From an uncultured Oscillospiraceae bacterium (GTDB taxonomy: Bacteria; Bacillota; Clostridia; Oscillospirales; Ruminococcaceae), in contig CAJUMS010000086.1 in the NCBI GenBank assembly GCA_910587465.1, forward strand, positions 1-11,165: a stretch of 11,165 nucleotides of DNA, written 5' to 3'. Under the pieces are notes generated by a model. That model had not been told where the DNA came from and made no database searches. It saw only the letters and a list, made by a program, of their open reading frames with translations. This document shows, in pieces, positions 1-6,959 of the stretch. Within the stretch, counting starts at the first letter, position 1. The number at the start of each line of letters is the position of its first letter. A program made the translations under genes and the position numbers.

Positions 1-1
1 A

Positions 2-535
2 TCCTCTTACCGTCTGGTGAACGAAGTAAATCAGGCGTTTGTCGACACGGTACGCAGTACGGACGGCAATAATCCGCGCCGTCATCTGCTTATTTCGGGA
101 TACAATACCAACGTCGAGCTTACCTGCGACGAGCTTTTCCAACTCCCGAACGACCCCGTAAACAGGCTTGCCGTGTCCGTCCACTATTACGAGCCGTCAA
201 CTCTTACCATTATTGACGGAGACGTAGAATGGGGCAAAGCCAAGACCACATGGGGCAGCGCCGCCGATATTGCCGACCTCGAAAAAAGGATCGCCTTGCT
301 CAAGGCTCGCTTTACCGACAACGGAATCCCCGTTATCGTCGGGGAATACGGCTGCTTCGGCAAAAACAAGTCACGTGATACTATCGAGAGCTATCTGCTT
401 GACGTATCCTCGCGAATGTACGCAATCGGCGCGTGTCCGATATTATGGGATACCTCCGGAGACGAATACGACCGCACAGCCTGCACATTCAGAAACCCCG
501 ACTTTATAGCCGAGCTTATAAAGCCCGCTGATTAA
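2..535 (+). CDS. GH5 family endoglucanase/glycanase, C-terminal part (5' end outside window)
   Basis: This is the C-terminal half of a glycoside hydrolase family 5 catalytic domain, which hydrolyses beta-1,4-glucan or related beta-glycans and is normally secreted or cell-surface. The frame is open from base 2, so the start lies upstream; the GTG at 17 is an internal Val. Family landmarks are the active-site HYYEP motif (His codon at 182), the strand ending in GEYG whose Glu (codon 344-346) is the expected nucleophile, and the Trp of ILWDTSG (codon 446) in the substrate cleft. The acid/base Glu of the NEP motif should lie just upstream and is not in the window. The protein ends about 25 residues after the last TIM-barrel landmark, so there is no C-terminal dockerin or binding module; any such module would be N-terminal. 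The sequence resembles ruminococcal GH5 cellulases, but I cannot fix the subfamily or substrate. Confidence 0.85.
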   Translation, partial: SSYRLVNEVNQAFVDTVRSTDGNNPRRHLLISGYNTNVELTCDELFQLPNDPVNRLAVSVHYYEPSTLTIIDGDVEWGKAKTTWGSAADIADLEKRIALLKARFTDNGIPVIVGEYGCFGKNKSRDTIESYLLDVSSRMYAIGACPILWDTSGDEYDRTACTFRNPDFIAELIKPAD

Positions 536-540
536 CAAAA

Positions 541-568
541 GTGCCGCCCCTAAACTCAAGGGCGGCAT
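541..568. terminator. Bidirectional intrinsic terminator between convergent genes
   Basis: A perfect 7-bp GC stem, GCCGCCC (543-549) with GGGCGGC (560-566), is extended by T542-A567 and a G-T pair and closes a 10-nt loop. Read on the minus strand it is followed by TTTTGTTAAT, a good U-tract for the lipoprotein gene ending at 574. Read on the plus strand the tail is only ATAATTGTT, so termination after the GH5 gene should be weaker. Confidence 0.75.
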
Positions 569-573
569 AATTG

Positions 574-1551
574 TTACAAAGCCTCAACGAAAACTATCTC
601 CCCATCGATAAAGCTGCTCATATAGGTATCGCAGAACATTGAGACGTTCGTGACCGTAACACTTACCTTAGTCGACGTGCCGTCGGCGGGAATTCCGCTG
701 ATATCAACTCCCTTGTTGATGTTGCCTAGACGTATCGTCGGATATTCCGTCGCGTAGGCGAAGTCCTTTACGGGCCACTGCCATACCGCGGTGTTAAAGC
801 TATCGGTATCGCGGTCTACATGGAAATTTATTACGGGCAGCACAAGGCTGTCCTTATCGGGAACGAACAGCACCTCGCCCTCTTCGACGCCGTACTCGCT
901 CACGCATACTCGCATATACCCTGTCATTGTGACCGCTCCGTCAAATTCCACGCTGCAACCTCTTAGCATACCCGCAAAGCACATACCCTCCGCCTTGATC
1001 TGCTCCGTTGTGAGAACACCGTCCTTTTCCTCGTAGCCTATGCGCGAGAACATCGTCTCGGCACTCTTTACCGTGAGATCTCCGAATTTATCGCCGACCT
1101 TATAGCGCTTGTACTCGGTATCGGTGTAATCGGGCGCGCCGCTGAAAAGCAGCGTCTCGGGATCGTACATATCCGAGTCGTCGACGCTGTTAAGGCTTAC
1201 CGTAGGCTCGGCCAGATACGCAAAGCCGCCGCAGGTGATCTCGTACCATTTGGTATCCTCCAGAGTCTCTTTTGTGAGCGCATTGCCCTCCTTGTCAAGC
1301 ATTTCTGTAACGTCGCCGAACGTTATCTGAACGTTGTCCGCGCCGAAAAGCGGAAACGGCAGGGGCTCCGCGCTGCTTTCGTCGGGAACGGTGTCGAAGC
1401 TGTTCTGCTCAACCTCAGTGCTGCTTGACGAAGTACTGTCGGACAAAATCGAAGAGATCTCCCCCGAAGAATTTTGGGGGTCCTCTTTATTTTCCGCGCA
1501 CCCCGTCAACAGCAGCGCTGCCGTCAGTAATAATGCCAAGTATTTTTTCAT
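574..1551 (-). CDS. Secreted lipoprotein of unknown function
   Basis: This is a 325-residue exported lipoprotein. A short positive N-terminus (MKKY) and hydrophobic core end in the lipobox LTGC, so lipid attachment is expected at Cys18 after cleavage by signal peptidase II, anchoring it to the outer face of the membrane. Residues 20-65 are a Ser/Glu/Asp-rich linker typical of surface lipoproteins. The rest (about 66-325) is an acidic, beta-rich-looking domain in which I recognise no catalytic motif. The start is supported by AGGAG (minus strand, 1561-1565) 9 nt before ATG. It is transcribed divergently from the ECF sigma gene and convergently with the GH5 gene. A link to polysaccharide use or to the sigma factor is possible from position only. 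Confidence 0.85.
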   Translation of the reverse strand: MKKYLALLLTAALLLTGCAENKEDPQNSSGEISSILSDSTSSSSTEVEQNSFDTVPDESSAEPLPFPLFGADNVQITFGDVTEMLDKEGNALTKETLEDTKWYEITCGGFAYLAEPTVSLNSVDDSDMYDPETLLFSGAPDYTDTEYKRYKVGDKFGDLTVKSAETMFSRIGYEEKDGVLTTEQIKAEGMCFAGMLRGCSVEFDGAVTMTGYMRVCVSEYGVEEGEVLFVPDKDSLVLPVINFHVDRDTDSFNTAVWQWPVKDFAYATEYPTIRLGNINKGVDISGIPADGTSTKVSVTVTNVSMFCDTYMSSFIDGEIVFVEAL

Positions 1552-1573
1552 TTTGTGTTTCTCCTTTTAAATG

Positions 1574-1602
1574 TTGTTTTGGAAAGCTGTTCCGTATATA
1601 AT
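1574..1602 (+). promoter_or_regulatory. Candidate sigma-A promoter upstream of ECF sigma gene
   Basis: A perfect -10 box TATAAT (1597-1602) sits 17 bp downstream of TTGTTT (1574-1579), a weak -35 box. It would give an approximately 85-nt leader to the sigma gene at 1694. The same AT patch read on the minus strand gives TATTAT, a possible -10 box for the divergent lipoprotein gene, but I see no well-spaced -35 box there. Confidence 0.5.
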
Positions 1603-1611
1603 ACCGAGTAA

Positions 1612-1631
1612 TTTTGAAAAAGGTTTCAAAA
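1612..1631. repeat. Perfect 8-bp inverted repeat in divergent promoter region
   Basis: TTTTGAAA (1612-1619) and TTTCAAAA (1624-1631) form a perfect inverted repeat with a 4-bp AAGG spacer. It lies 9 bp downstream of the TATAAT box, so in the plus direction it covers the expected transcript start. In the minus direction it lies upstream of the possible TATTAT box. Position and symmetry suit a repressor operator; a weak RNA hairpin is the alternative. Confidence 0.5.
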
Positions 1632-1644
1632 ATGTCAAAAAAAG

Positions 1645-1674
1645 TGTGACGAATGATACTTCCCTGCTGACTAT
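1645..1674 (+). promoter_or_regulatory. Possible ECF-type autoregulatory promoter
   Basis: TGTGACG (1645-1651) and GACTAT (1669-1674) are 17-18 bp apart, just upstream of the sigma gene's ribosome site. The GTGACG/GACTAT pair loosely resembles the AAC-type -35 and GTC-type -10 boxes used by ECF sigma factors, many of which transcribe their own operon. A start near 1681 would leave a leader of only about 13 nt, beginning at the Shine-Dalgarno. This is an inference from one site. Confidence 0.35.
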
Positions 1675-1693
1675 ATTAACAGGAGGTGATAAT

Positions 1694-2242
1694 TTGGAAG
1701 ACGTAAAAATCACGGAACTGCTGACAAGACGCGATCAGACGGGTCTGTCGGAGCTGAAACGCAAGTACAACCGTCTGATACTTAAGGTGTGCCGCGGAAT
1801 TCTCCGCTCGCCCGAGGACGCGGAGGAATGTGCCAACGATACCCTGCTCGCGGTATGGAACAGCACGCTCCCCGAAAGCCCCGACGACCTGAAAGCGTAT
1901 ATCTGCCGTATCGCGCGGCGAAAAGCGATAAACCGCTTTCACTACAACAAAGCCGCCATGCGCAGCGCTGACCTGCTCACGGAGCTTGACGAGTGCATAC
2001 CGTCGGGGTACTCCGTCGAGGATGCGGCGGAAAAAGCGGAGCTTACCGCCGCGCTGAACGACTGGCTCGGTATGCTCCACGAGAAAAAGCGCCAATTGTT
2101 CATCGCGCGGTACTTTTATATGCTTTCGGTCAAGGAAACCGCGCGGGAGTGCTCAATGAGCGTGACCGCCGCCACTACCGCGCTGATGAGACTGCGCGAG
2201 GGGCTGAAAGAATATCTTACGGAAAGGAAGTTATTTTTATGA
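1694..2242 (+). CDS. ECF (sigma-70 family) RNA polymerase sigma factor
   Basis: This is a 182-residue extracytoplasmic-function sigma factor that redirects RNA polymerase to its own promoter set. Region sigma-2 spans about residues 20-88 and contains the core-binding/-10 segment DAEECANDTLLAVW (42-55) and the basic helix RIARRKAINRF (72-82). Region sigma-4 spans about 128-180, with a helix-turn-helix near 144-175 (LSVKETAREC then SVTAATTALMRLR). Length and two-domain layout are normal for the group. I chose the TTG start at 1694 because AGGAGGTG (1681-1688) lies 7 nt before it; an in-frame ATG at 1571 would add 41 unlike residues, read through the promoter region and has no ribosome site. The stop overlaps the next start (ATGA, 2239-2242), so the two genes are translationally coupled. 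Confidence 0.88.
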   Translation: MEDVKITELLTRRDQTGLSELKRKYNRLILKVCRGILRSPEDAEECANDTLLAVWNSTLPESPDDLKAYICRIARRKAINRFHYNKAAMRSADLLTELDECIPSGYSVEDAAEKAELTAALNDWLGMLHEKKRQLFIARYFYMLSVKETARECSMSVTAATTALMRLREGLKEYLTERKLFL

Positions 2243-3027
2243 AAGAGATCAACCCAATAGTTTTAGCACTTAATGATATCGACGCGCGATACATTGTTAA
2301 GCCCAAGCGAGTAAAGCGCATTAAAACGATAAAATACGCCTTGGTAGCGGCTGCCGCTTGTTTGACGCTTTCCTCCGCTGTCGTCGCAGTTGCCGCGCCG
2401 CCCACGGGATTTGATTTTCGTGTGATTACTCCACCCGATACTAAGGGCGTGAATGTTAATGAAGAGTGGCAATTTTCCTACAACATAACCGACAGGAAGA
2501 ACCTGAATATACTCACGAAGGACGAGCTGCTTGAAATGGGCGCCGAGGTTGGCGACGAAGACAGTATCTATTCCGCTTGCTTTGAGGAAGCATTGCCGAG
2601 CGATATTTTAAAGCCCTTCAACGCCGAGCCGATAACGCTCGGAAACGATAATTTCAAAGAACAGCCATGCAAAATCTTTGTATCTTCCCTGGGGTACTAT
2701 GATGGTCAATGTGACTGGCTGGACTTCGATTATGAGCTTACTCACAAAAAGAGCGGTCTCATATTGCGTTTCAGCTGCATTGTTTCCATTGAAGATTTTG
2801 ATCCGATAGTAACTCACGAAGCCGACGAAACTGTTGACAAGGAAATATTACCCTTGAACGACGGTTCTATGTGTCTGCTTCTGGAGCAGCATATGGAAAA
2901 AACCGGCAGCAGTTACAGTAAAGCTGATTTTTCCTATGACGGCATAATTTATCGGGTAAAATCAATGTCCAATAATATGGATATGGAACAGATGAAAGAG
3001 GTTCTCGCCGACCTCGGCGTTCTCTAA
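2239..3027 (+). CDS. Single-pass membrane protein, probable anti-sigma/sensor partner of the ECF sigma factor
   Basis: The 262-residue product has a short positively charged cytoplasmic N-terminus (1-32, including KPKRVKRIKTIK), one membrane helix (about 33-53) and a roughly 210-residue extracytoplasmic domain. The start overlaps the sigma stop by 4 bp and has a GGAAGG-like ribosome site at 2221-2230, so the two proteins are expected in fixed ratio. Genes placed this way next to ECF sigma factors usually encode the anti-sigma factor, and the membrane topology fits. I see no zinc-binding HxxxCxxC motif and the cytoplasmic part is unusually short, so the interaction would be non-classical. The C-terminal segment (YDGIIYRVKSM then MEQMKEVLADL) is reminiscent of the DUF4367-type tail of clostridial sigma-linked membrane proteins. 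The role is inferred from context. Confidence 0.7.
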   Translation: MKEINPIVLALNDIDARYIVKPKRVKRIKTIKYALVAAAACLTLSSAVVAVAAPPTGFDFRVITPPDTKGVNVNEEWQFSYNITDRKNLNILTKDELLEMGAEVGDEDSIYSACFEEALPSDILKPFNAEPITLGNDNFKEQPCKIFVSSLGYYDGQCDWLDFDYELTHKKSGLILRFSCIVSIEDFDPIVTHEADETVDKEILPLNDGSMCLLLEQHMEKTGSSYSKADFSYDGIIYRVKSMSNNMDMEQMKEVLADLGVL

Positions 3028-3037
3028 ATAATAACTT

Positions 3038-3068
3038 AACTCCCCGCACCCTTTGCGGGGAGTTTTTT
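3038..3068 (+). terminator. Strong intrinsic terminator of the sigma operon
   Basis: A perfect 11-bp stem, AACTCCCCGCA (3038-3048) with TGCGGGGAGTT (3054-3064), closes a 5-nt loop and runs into TTTTTT (3063-3068). It lies 10 bp after the membrane-protein stop codon. Confidence 0.93.
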
Positions 3069-3077
3069 ATGCCACGC

Positions 3078-3111
3078 AAAAACCCCCGAGGTCTCCCTCG
3101 GGGGTCTTTTT
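3078..3111. terminator. Bidirectional intrinsic terminator, mainly for nifJ
   Basis: A perfect 10-bp stem, ACCCCCGAGG (3082-3091) with CCTCGGGGGT (3096-3105), has a TCTC loop. On the minus strand it is followed by TTTTTGCG, matching termination 24 bp after the nifJ stop. On the plus strand it is followed by TCTTTTTATT and backs up the terminator at 3038-3068. Confidence 0.9.
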
Positions 3112-3128
3112 ATTGCGGAGTTATCGGA

Positions 3129-6100
3129 TTACTTCTCAAACTCTTCCTTGTAAGCTTTCTGCATTTCAACAAGGTGGTCGTACTTAGCCTTGGAGTTTGC
3201 GACTGCCTTGTCGAACAGTACGGTAGCTCTGTCGGGGTTAGCGCGCATAAGCGAGTTGTAACGTACCTCTCTCATCATAAACGCCTTGTAATCGCCCGTG
3301 GGAGCCTTGCTGTCGAGCGTGAACGGAGACTTGCCCTCGTCCGCGAGCGCGGGATTGAAGCGGAACAGGTGCCAGTAGCCCGCCTCAACGGCTTCTTTCT
3401 CGACCTGCTGAGCGATCGTCAGACCACCCTTGATGCCGTGGTTGATACACGGAGCGTAAGCGATTATCAGCGACGGTCCGTCGTAAGCCTCAGCCTCGGC
3501 AATTGCCTTCAGGCACTGATTGCGATCCGCGCCCATGGAGATCTGTGCAACATATACATAGCCGTAGCTCATCGCGATACCCGCGAGATCTTTCTTCTTG
3601 ACGTCCTTGCCGCCCGCCGCAAACTGTGCGACAGCGCCGACGTTGGTCGCCTTGGAAGCCTGACCGCCCGTGTTGGAGTAAACCTCGGTATCGAATACGA
3701 AGATGTTTACGTTCTTGCCCGACGCGATAACGTGGTCAAGTCCGCCGTAGCCGATATCGTAAGCCCAGCCGTCGCCGCCGAAGATCCACTGGCTCTTCTT
3801 GGAGAGGTAGCTCTTGAGCTTGAGGACTTCCTTGACAGCGGGCTCGTTAGCGCACTGGCAGTTCTCGAACGCCTCAACGAGGTTCTTGGTAGCCTCGGCG
3901 TTAGCCTTGCCGTCGTTTACGGTGTTGAAGTACTCGTCGATGAGACCCTTTGCCTTCTCGTGACCTTCAAGCGCCGCGATCTCTTTCAGCTTGCTCTGCG
4001 CTCTCTTGCGGAGAGTATCCTGAGCGAGGAACATACCGAGACCGAATTCCGCGTTGTCCTCGAACAGGGAGTTAGCCCAAGCGGGACCGTGACCTGCCTT
4101 GTTGACGGTGTACGGAGTGGACGGCTCGGAGCCTGCCCAGATAGAGGAGCAGCCCGTTGCGTTCGCGATATACATTCTGTCGCCGAAAAGCTGGGTGATG
4201 AGCTTAGCGTACGGTGTTTCGCCGCAGCCCGCGCAAGCGCCCGAGAATTCGAGCAGCGGCTGCTTGAATTGTGCGCCCTTAATGGTGCTCTCCTTGAACT
4301 TCTCAACGGCAGCGCTGTTGGAGTTGTCGTTGGTCACCGCATAGTCGAAGAACTTCTGCTGATCCATAGCCTGCTCGATAGGCGTCATAACGAGCGCGTT
4401 CTTAGCCTTGTCCTTAGCGCCCGCGGGGCAGATGTTGGAGCATACGCCGCAGCCTGTGCAGTCGAGCGTGGAAATAGCCATTGTGAACTTCATACCGGGC
4501 ATACCTGTCGCGTCTTTTGTCGCAACGCCCTCGGGCAGCTTAGCCGCCTGCTCCTCGCTATAAACAAACGGACGGATAACGGCGTGCGGGCAAACCATTG
4601 CGCACTGGTTACACTGGATACAGTTCTCGGGAACCCACTTGGGAACGTCAACGGCAATACCGCGCTTCTCAAAAGCGGCGGAGCCCTGCGGGAACGTGCC
4701 GTCCGCGATGTCAACGAATGTGGAAACGGGGAGCTTGTCGCCGCGCTGCGCGTTTACGGGGACCTGAATGTTGTTTACGAAGTCGATAAGCGACTTGTTG
4801 TTGCCCGTGCCGCCCTCAAAGTGAGGATGAACGAGCTCGCCCGTGCAGTCAGCCCAATCAGCGGGAACGTCAACCTTGATGACCTCGCCTGCGCCCTTTT
4901 CGATTGCCGCGTAGTTCATGTTGACGATATCGTCGCCCTTCTTCGCAAACGACTTGTAAGCCATTTTCTTCATATACTCTATAGCCTGATCAGCGGGAAT
5001 AATGTTCGCGATCGAGAAGAACGCCGACTGGAGCACTGTATTGGTCTTGTTGCCCAGACCAATCTCCTTTGCTACCTTGATAGCGTTGATGATATAGAAG
5101 TTGATGTTGTTCTTTGCAATATAAGCCTTAACGGAAGCGGGAAGCTTTTCGCCCAGCTCGTCCACTGTCCACTGGCAGTTCAGCAGGAACGAACCGCCGG
5201 GGATAACGTCCTCGACCATATCGTACTTATCGATATAAGACGGATTATGGCAAGCTACGAAGTTTGCCTTGTTGATAAAGTAGGTGGACTTTATCGGGGT
5301 CTTACCGAATCGCAGGTGAGAAATGGTTACGCCGCCCGACTTCTTGGAGTCGTAAGCAAAGTAAGCCTGCGCGTACATATCGGTGTGATCGCCGATGATC
5401 TTGATGGAGTTCTTGTTCGCGCCGACAGTACCGTCCGAGCCGAGACCCCAGAACTTACAGCATGTAGTGCCCTCGGGAGTGGTGTTCGGATTTTCTGTAA
5501 TAGCGAGCGACAGATTGGTAACGTCGTCCTCGATACCGATGGTGAAGATCGGCTTTTCCTTGTTGTTGTATACCGCGATGATCTGCGCAGGGTTGCAGTC
5601 CTTCGAACCCAGACCGTAACGTCCGCTGAATACGGGAACGTCCTGGAACTTGTTCTCGCGCTTGAGAGCAGCCACAACGTCGAGGAACAGCGGCTCGCCG
5701 AGAGAGCCCGGCTCCTTCGTTCTGTCGAGAACGGTGATCTTCTTTGCGGTAGCGGGAATAGCCGAAACGAAAGCGGACGAAACGAACGGTCTGTACAGTC
5801 TTACCTTTACGAGACCAACCTTCTTACCCTGCTTTACGAGGTAGTCGATAGTCTCCTCGATAGTATCGCAGACGGAGCCCATAGCAACTATAACTTCCTC
5901 CGCATCGGGAGCGCCGTAGTAGTTGAACAGCTTGTAGTCTGTGCCGATCTCGGCGTTGACCTTATCCATGTACTCGGTAACGATGTTCGGAATGTTCTCA
6001 TAGTACTTATTGCAAGCCTCGCGAGCCTGGAAGAAGATATCGGGGTTCTGAGCGGTGCCGTGGAGAACGGGCTGCTCGGGATTGAGCGCTCTGTCGCGGA

Positions 6101-6707
6101 ACGCCTGAATGGAATCCCAGTCTACCATCTTAGCGAGGGTATCGTAATCCCAAACCTCGATCTTCTGGATCTCATGAGAGGTTCTGAAGCCGTCAAAGAA
6201 GTGCAGGAACGGAACTCTGCCCTTGATAGTCGCAAGGTGAGCTACCGCTCCGAGGTCCATAACCTCCTGAGGGTTAGTGGAGCAAAGCATTGCGTAGCCT
6301 GTCTGGCGGCAAGCGTAGATATCGCTGTGGTCGCCGAAGATAGACAGCGCGTGAGAAGCGACTGCACGAGCCGAAACGTGAATTACGGAGGGGAGCAGCT
6401 CGCCCGCGATCTTATACATATTGGGAATCATCAGGAGCAAGCCCTGAGAAGCGGTGTAGGTGGTAGTCAGCGCACCTGCGGAAAGCGAGCCGTGAACAGC
6501 GCCAGCAGCGCCTGCCTCGGACTGCATTTCAACGACCTTTACTTCCTCGCCGAAAATATTCTTTCTGCCTGCCGTTGCCCAGGAATCTGTTACCTCCGCC
6601 ATAACGGAAGAAGGGGTGATGGGGTAAATAGCCGCCAAATCGGTAAACGCGTATGAAACGTGACCCGCGGCGTTATTGCCATCCATCGTAAGCTTTTGTC
6701 TAGCCAT
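3129..6707 (-). CDS. nifJ: Pyruvate:ferredoxin (flavodoxin) oxidoreductase, one-chain form
   Basis: This cytoplasmic 1192-residue enzyme converts pyruvate and CoA to acetyl-CoA and CO2 and passes two electrons to ferredoxin or flavodoxin, the central pyruvate step of anaerobic fermentation. All parts are present: N-terminal TPP-pyrimidine domain with YPITPSS (28-34) and Glu65; transketolase-C-like domain (about 255-375); gamma domain (about 420-610); EKR segment (FEKRGIA, near 675); an 8Fe-8S ferredoxin domain with CxxCxxCxxxC at 696-706 and 750-760; and the C-terminal TPP domain with Cys825, Cys828, Cys853 and Cys1087 for the proximal cluster, GDGWAYDIG from 978 and NTGG from 1012. The spacing agrees with the Desulfovibrio africanus enzyme. 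AGGAGG (minus, 6718-6723) precedes the ATG by 10 nt. It is a single-gene transcript with its own promoter and terminator, and the sequence is intact. Confidence 0.97.
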   Translation of the reverse strand: MARQKLTMDGNNAAGHVSYAFTDLAAIYPITPSSVMAEVTDSWATAGRKNIFGEEVKVVEMQSEAGAAGAVHGSLSAGALTTTYTASQGLLLMIPNMYKIAGELLPSVIHVSARAVASHALSIFGDHSDIYACRQTGYAMLCSTNPQEVMDLGAVAHLATIKGRVPFLHFFDGFRTSHEIQKIEVWDYDTLAKMVDWDSIQAFRDRALNPEQPVLHGTAQNPDIFFQAREACNKYYENIPNIVTEYMDKVNAEIGTDYKLFNYYGAPDAEEVIVAMGSVCDTIEETIDYLVKQGKKVGLVKVRLYRPFVSSAFVSAIPATAKKITVLDRTKEPGSLGEPLFLDVVAALKRENKFQDVPVFSGRYGLGSKDCNPAQIIAVYNNKEKPIFTIGIEDDVTNLSLAITENPNTTPEGTTCCKFWGLGSDGTVGANKNSIKIIGDHTDMYAQAYFAYDSKKSGGVTISHLRFGKTPIKSTYFINKANFVACHNPSYIDKYDMVEDVIPGGSFLLNCQWTVDELGEKLPASVKAYIAKNNINFYIINAIKVAKEIGLGNKTNTVLQSAFFSIANIIPADQAIEYMKKMAYKSFAKKGDDIVNMNYAAIEKGAGEVIKVDVPADWADCTGELVHPHFEGGTGNNKSLIDFVNNIQVPVNAQRGDKLPVSTFVDIADGTFPQGSAAFEKRGIAVDVPKWVPENCIQCNQCAMVCPHAVIRPFVYSEEQAAKLPEGVATKDATGMPGMKFTMAISTLDCTGCGVCSNICPAGAKDKAKNALVMTPIEQAMDQQKFFDYAVTNDNSNSAAVEKFKESTIKGAQFKQPLLEFSGACAGCGETPYAKLITQLFGDRMYIANATGCSSIWAGSEPSTPYTVNKAGHGPAWANSLFEDNAEFGLGMFLAQDTLRKRAQSKLKEIAALEGHEKAKGLIDEYFNTVNDGKANAEATKNLVEAFENCQCANEPAVKEVLKLKSYLSKKSQWIFGGDGWAYDIGYGGLDHVIASGKNVNIFVFDTEVYSNTGGQASKATNVGAVAQFAAGGKDVKKKDLAGIAMSYGYVYVAQISMGADRNQCLKAIAEAEAYDGPSLIIAYAPCINHGIKGGLTIAQQVEKEAVEAGYWHLFRFNPALADEGKSPFTLDSKAPTGDYKAFMMREVRYNSLMRANPDRATVLFDKAVANSKAKYDHLVEMQKAYKEEFEK

Positions 6708-6755
6708 TGGATTTGTTCCTCCTATTAATACAAATAATTATTAGCGGCAAAGTGC

Positions 6756-6795
6756 AGGTGTAAGAACCGGCACACAATTCCCGCATATTACACCT
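6756..6795. repeat. Inverted repeat at nifJ transcript start / 5' UTR
   Basis: AGGTGTAA (6756-6763) and TTACACCT (6788-6795) form a perfect 8-bp inverted repeat around 24 nt. The promoter-proximal arm lies where nifJ transcription should begin (near 6792). It could be an operator, or an 8-bp stem at the very 5' end of the mRNA that protects it. It does not match the Rex consensus (TTGTGAAN4TTCACAA). Confidence 0.5.
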
Positions 6796-6798
6796 TAT

Positions 6799-6827
6799 AT
6801 TGTATCACATATTTTTGTAAATTGCAA
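6799..6827 (-). promoter_or_regulatory. nifJ sigma-A promoter
   Basis: On the minus strand TTGCAA (6822-6827) and TACAAT (6799-6804) are separated by exactly 17 bp within an AT-rich stretch. The expected start near 6792 gives an approximately 85-nt leader to the nifJ ATG at 6707. It is the only well-spaced pair I found in the intergenic region. Confidence 0.7.
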
Positions 6828-6858
6828 TAGAATTCCAAAATTTTTTTCTGATATTTCG

Positions 6859-6880
6859 TGCATTTTTGCTTAAAAATGTA
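6859..6880. repeat. AT-rich inverted repeat upstream of nifJ promoter
   Basis: CATTTTT (6861-6867) and AAAAATG (6872-6878) form a perfect 7-bp repeat around GCTT, extendable to 9 bp with one G-T pair. It sits about 35 bp upstream of the nifJ -35 box. It could be part of the poorly defined end of the lipoprotein transcript or a protein site; the low GC makes chance plausible. Confidence 0.3.
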
Positions 6881-6891
6881 TATTTTTCACC

Positions 6892-6916
6892 GAAAAAAGC
6901 AGATGACCGTTTTGCT
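6892..6916 (-). terminator. Weak possible terminator of the 6960-7727 lipoprotein gene
   Basis: On the minus strand AGCA (6913-6916) and TGCT (6898-6901) form a short 4-bp stem followed by a TTTTT run (6893-6897). The U-tract is good but the stem is poor. A second weak hairpin (GCTGTC/GGCAGT, about 6931-6949) lies just before it. No strong terminator separates this gene from nifJ, so some read-through is possible. Confidence 0.3.
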
Positions 6917-6959
6917 GTGTGAAAGAGAAAGCACTGCCCTTTTGACAGCCCCTTAAAAT

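Noticed and set aside
17..19. GTG as the start of the GH5 gene
   Set aside because: It lies within the GH5 domain, the frame stays open to the window edge, and there is no ribosome site.
1993..2238. N-terminal extension of the membrane-protein frame upstream of ATG 2239
   Set aside because: It overlaps the sigma-4 region of the sigma gene in another frame; ATG 2239 has the coupled ATGA overlap and gives a proper membrane topology.
3069..6656. A 1195-codon open frame on the plus strand, opposite nifJ
   Set aside because: It is in exact codon register with nifJ and exists only because nifJ lacks TTA, CTA and TCA codons. It begins inside terminator sequence, has no ribosome site and its product resembles nothing.
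6756..6795. Rex (redox) operator upstream of nifJ
   Set aside because: The repeat arms and 24-nt spacing do not fit TTGTGAA-N4-TTCACAA.
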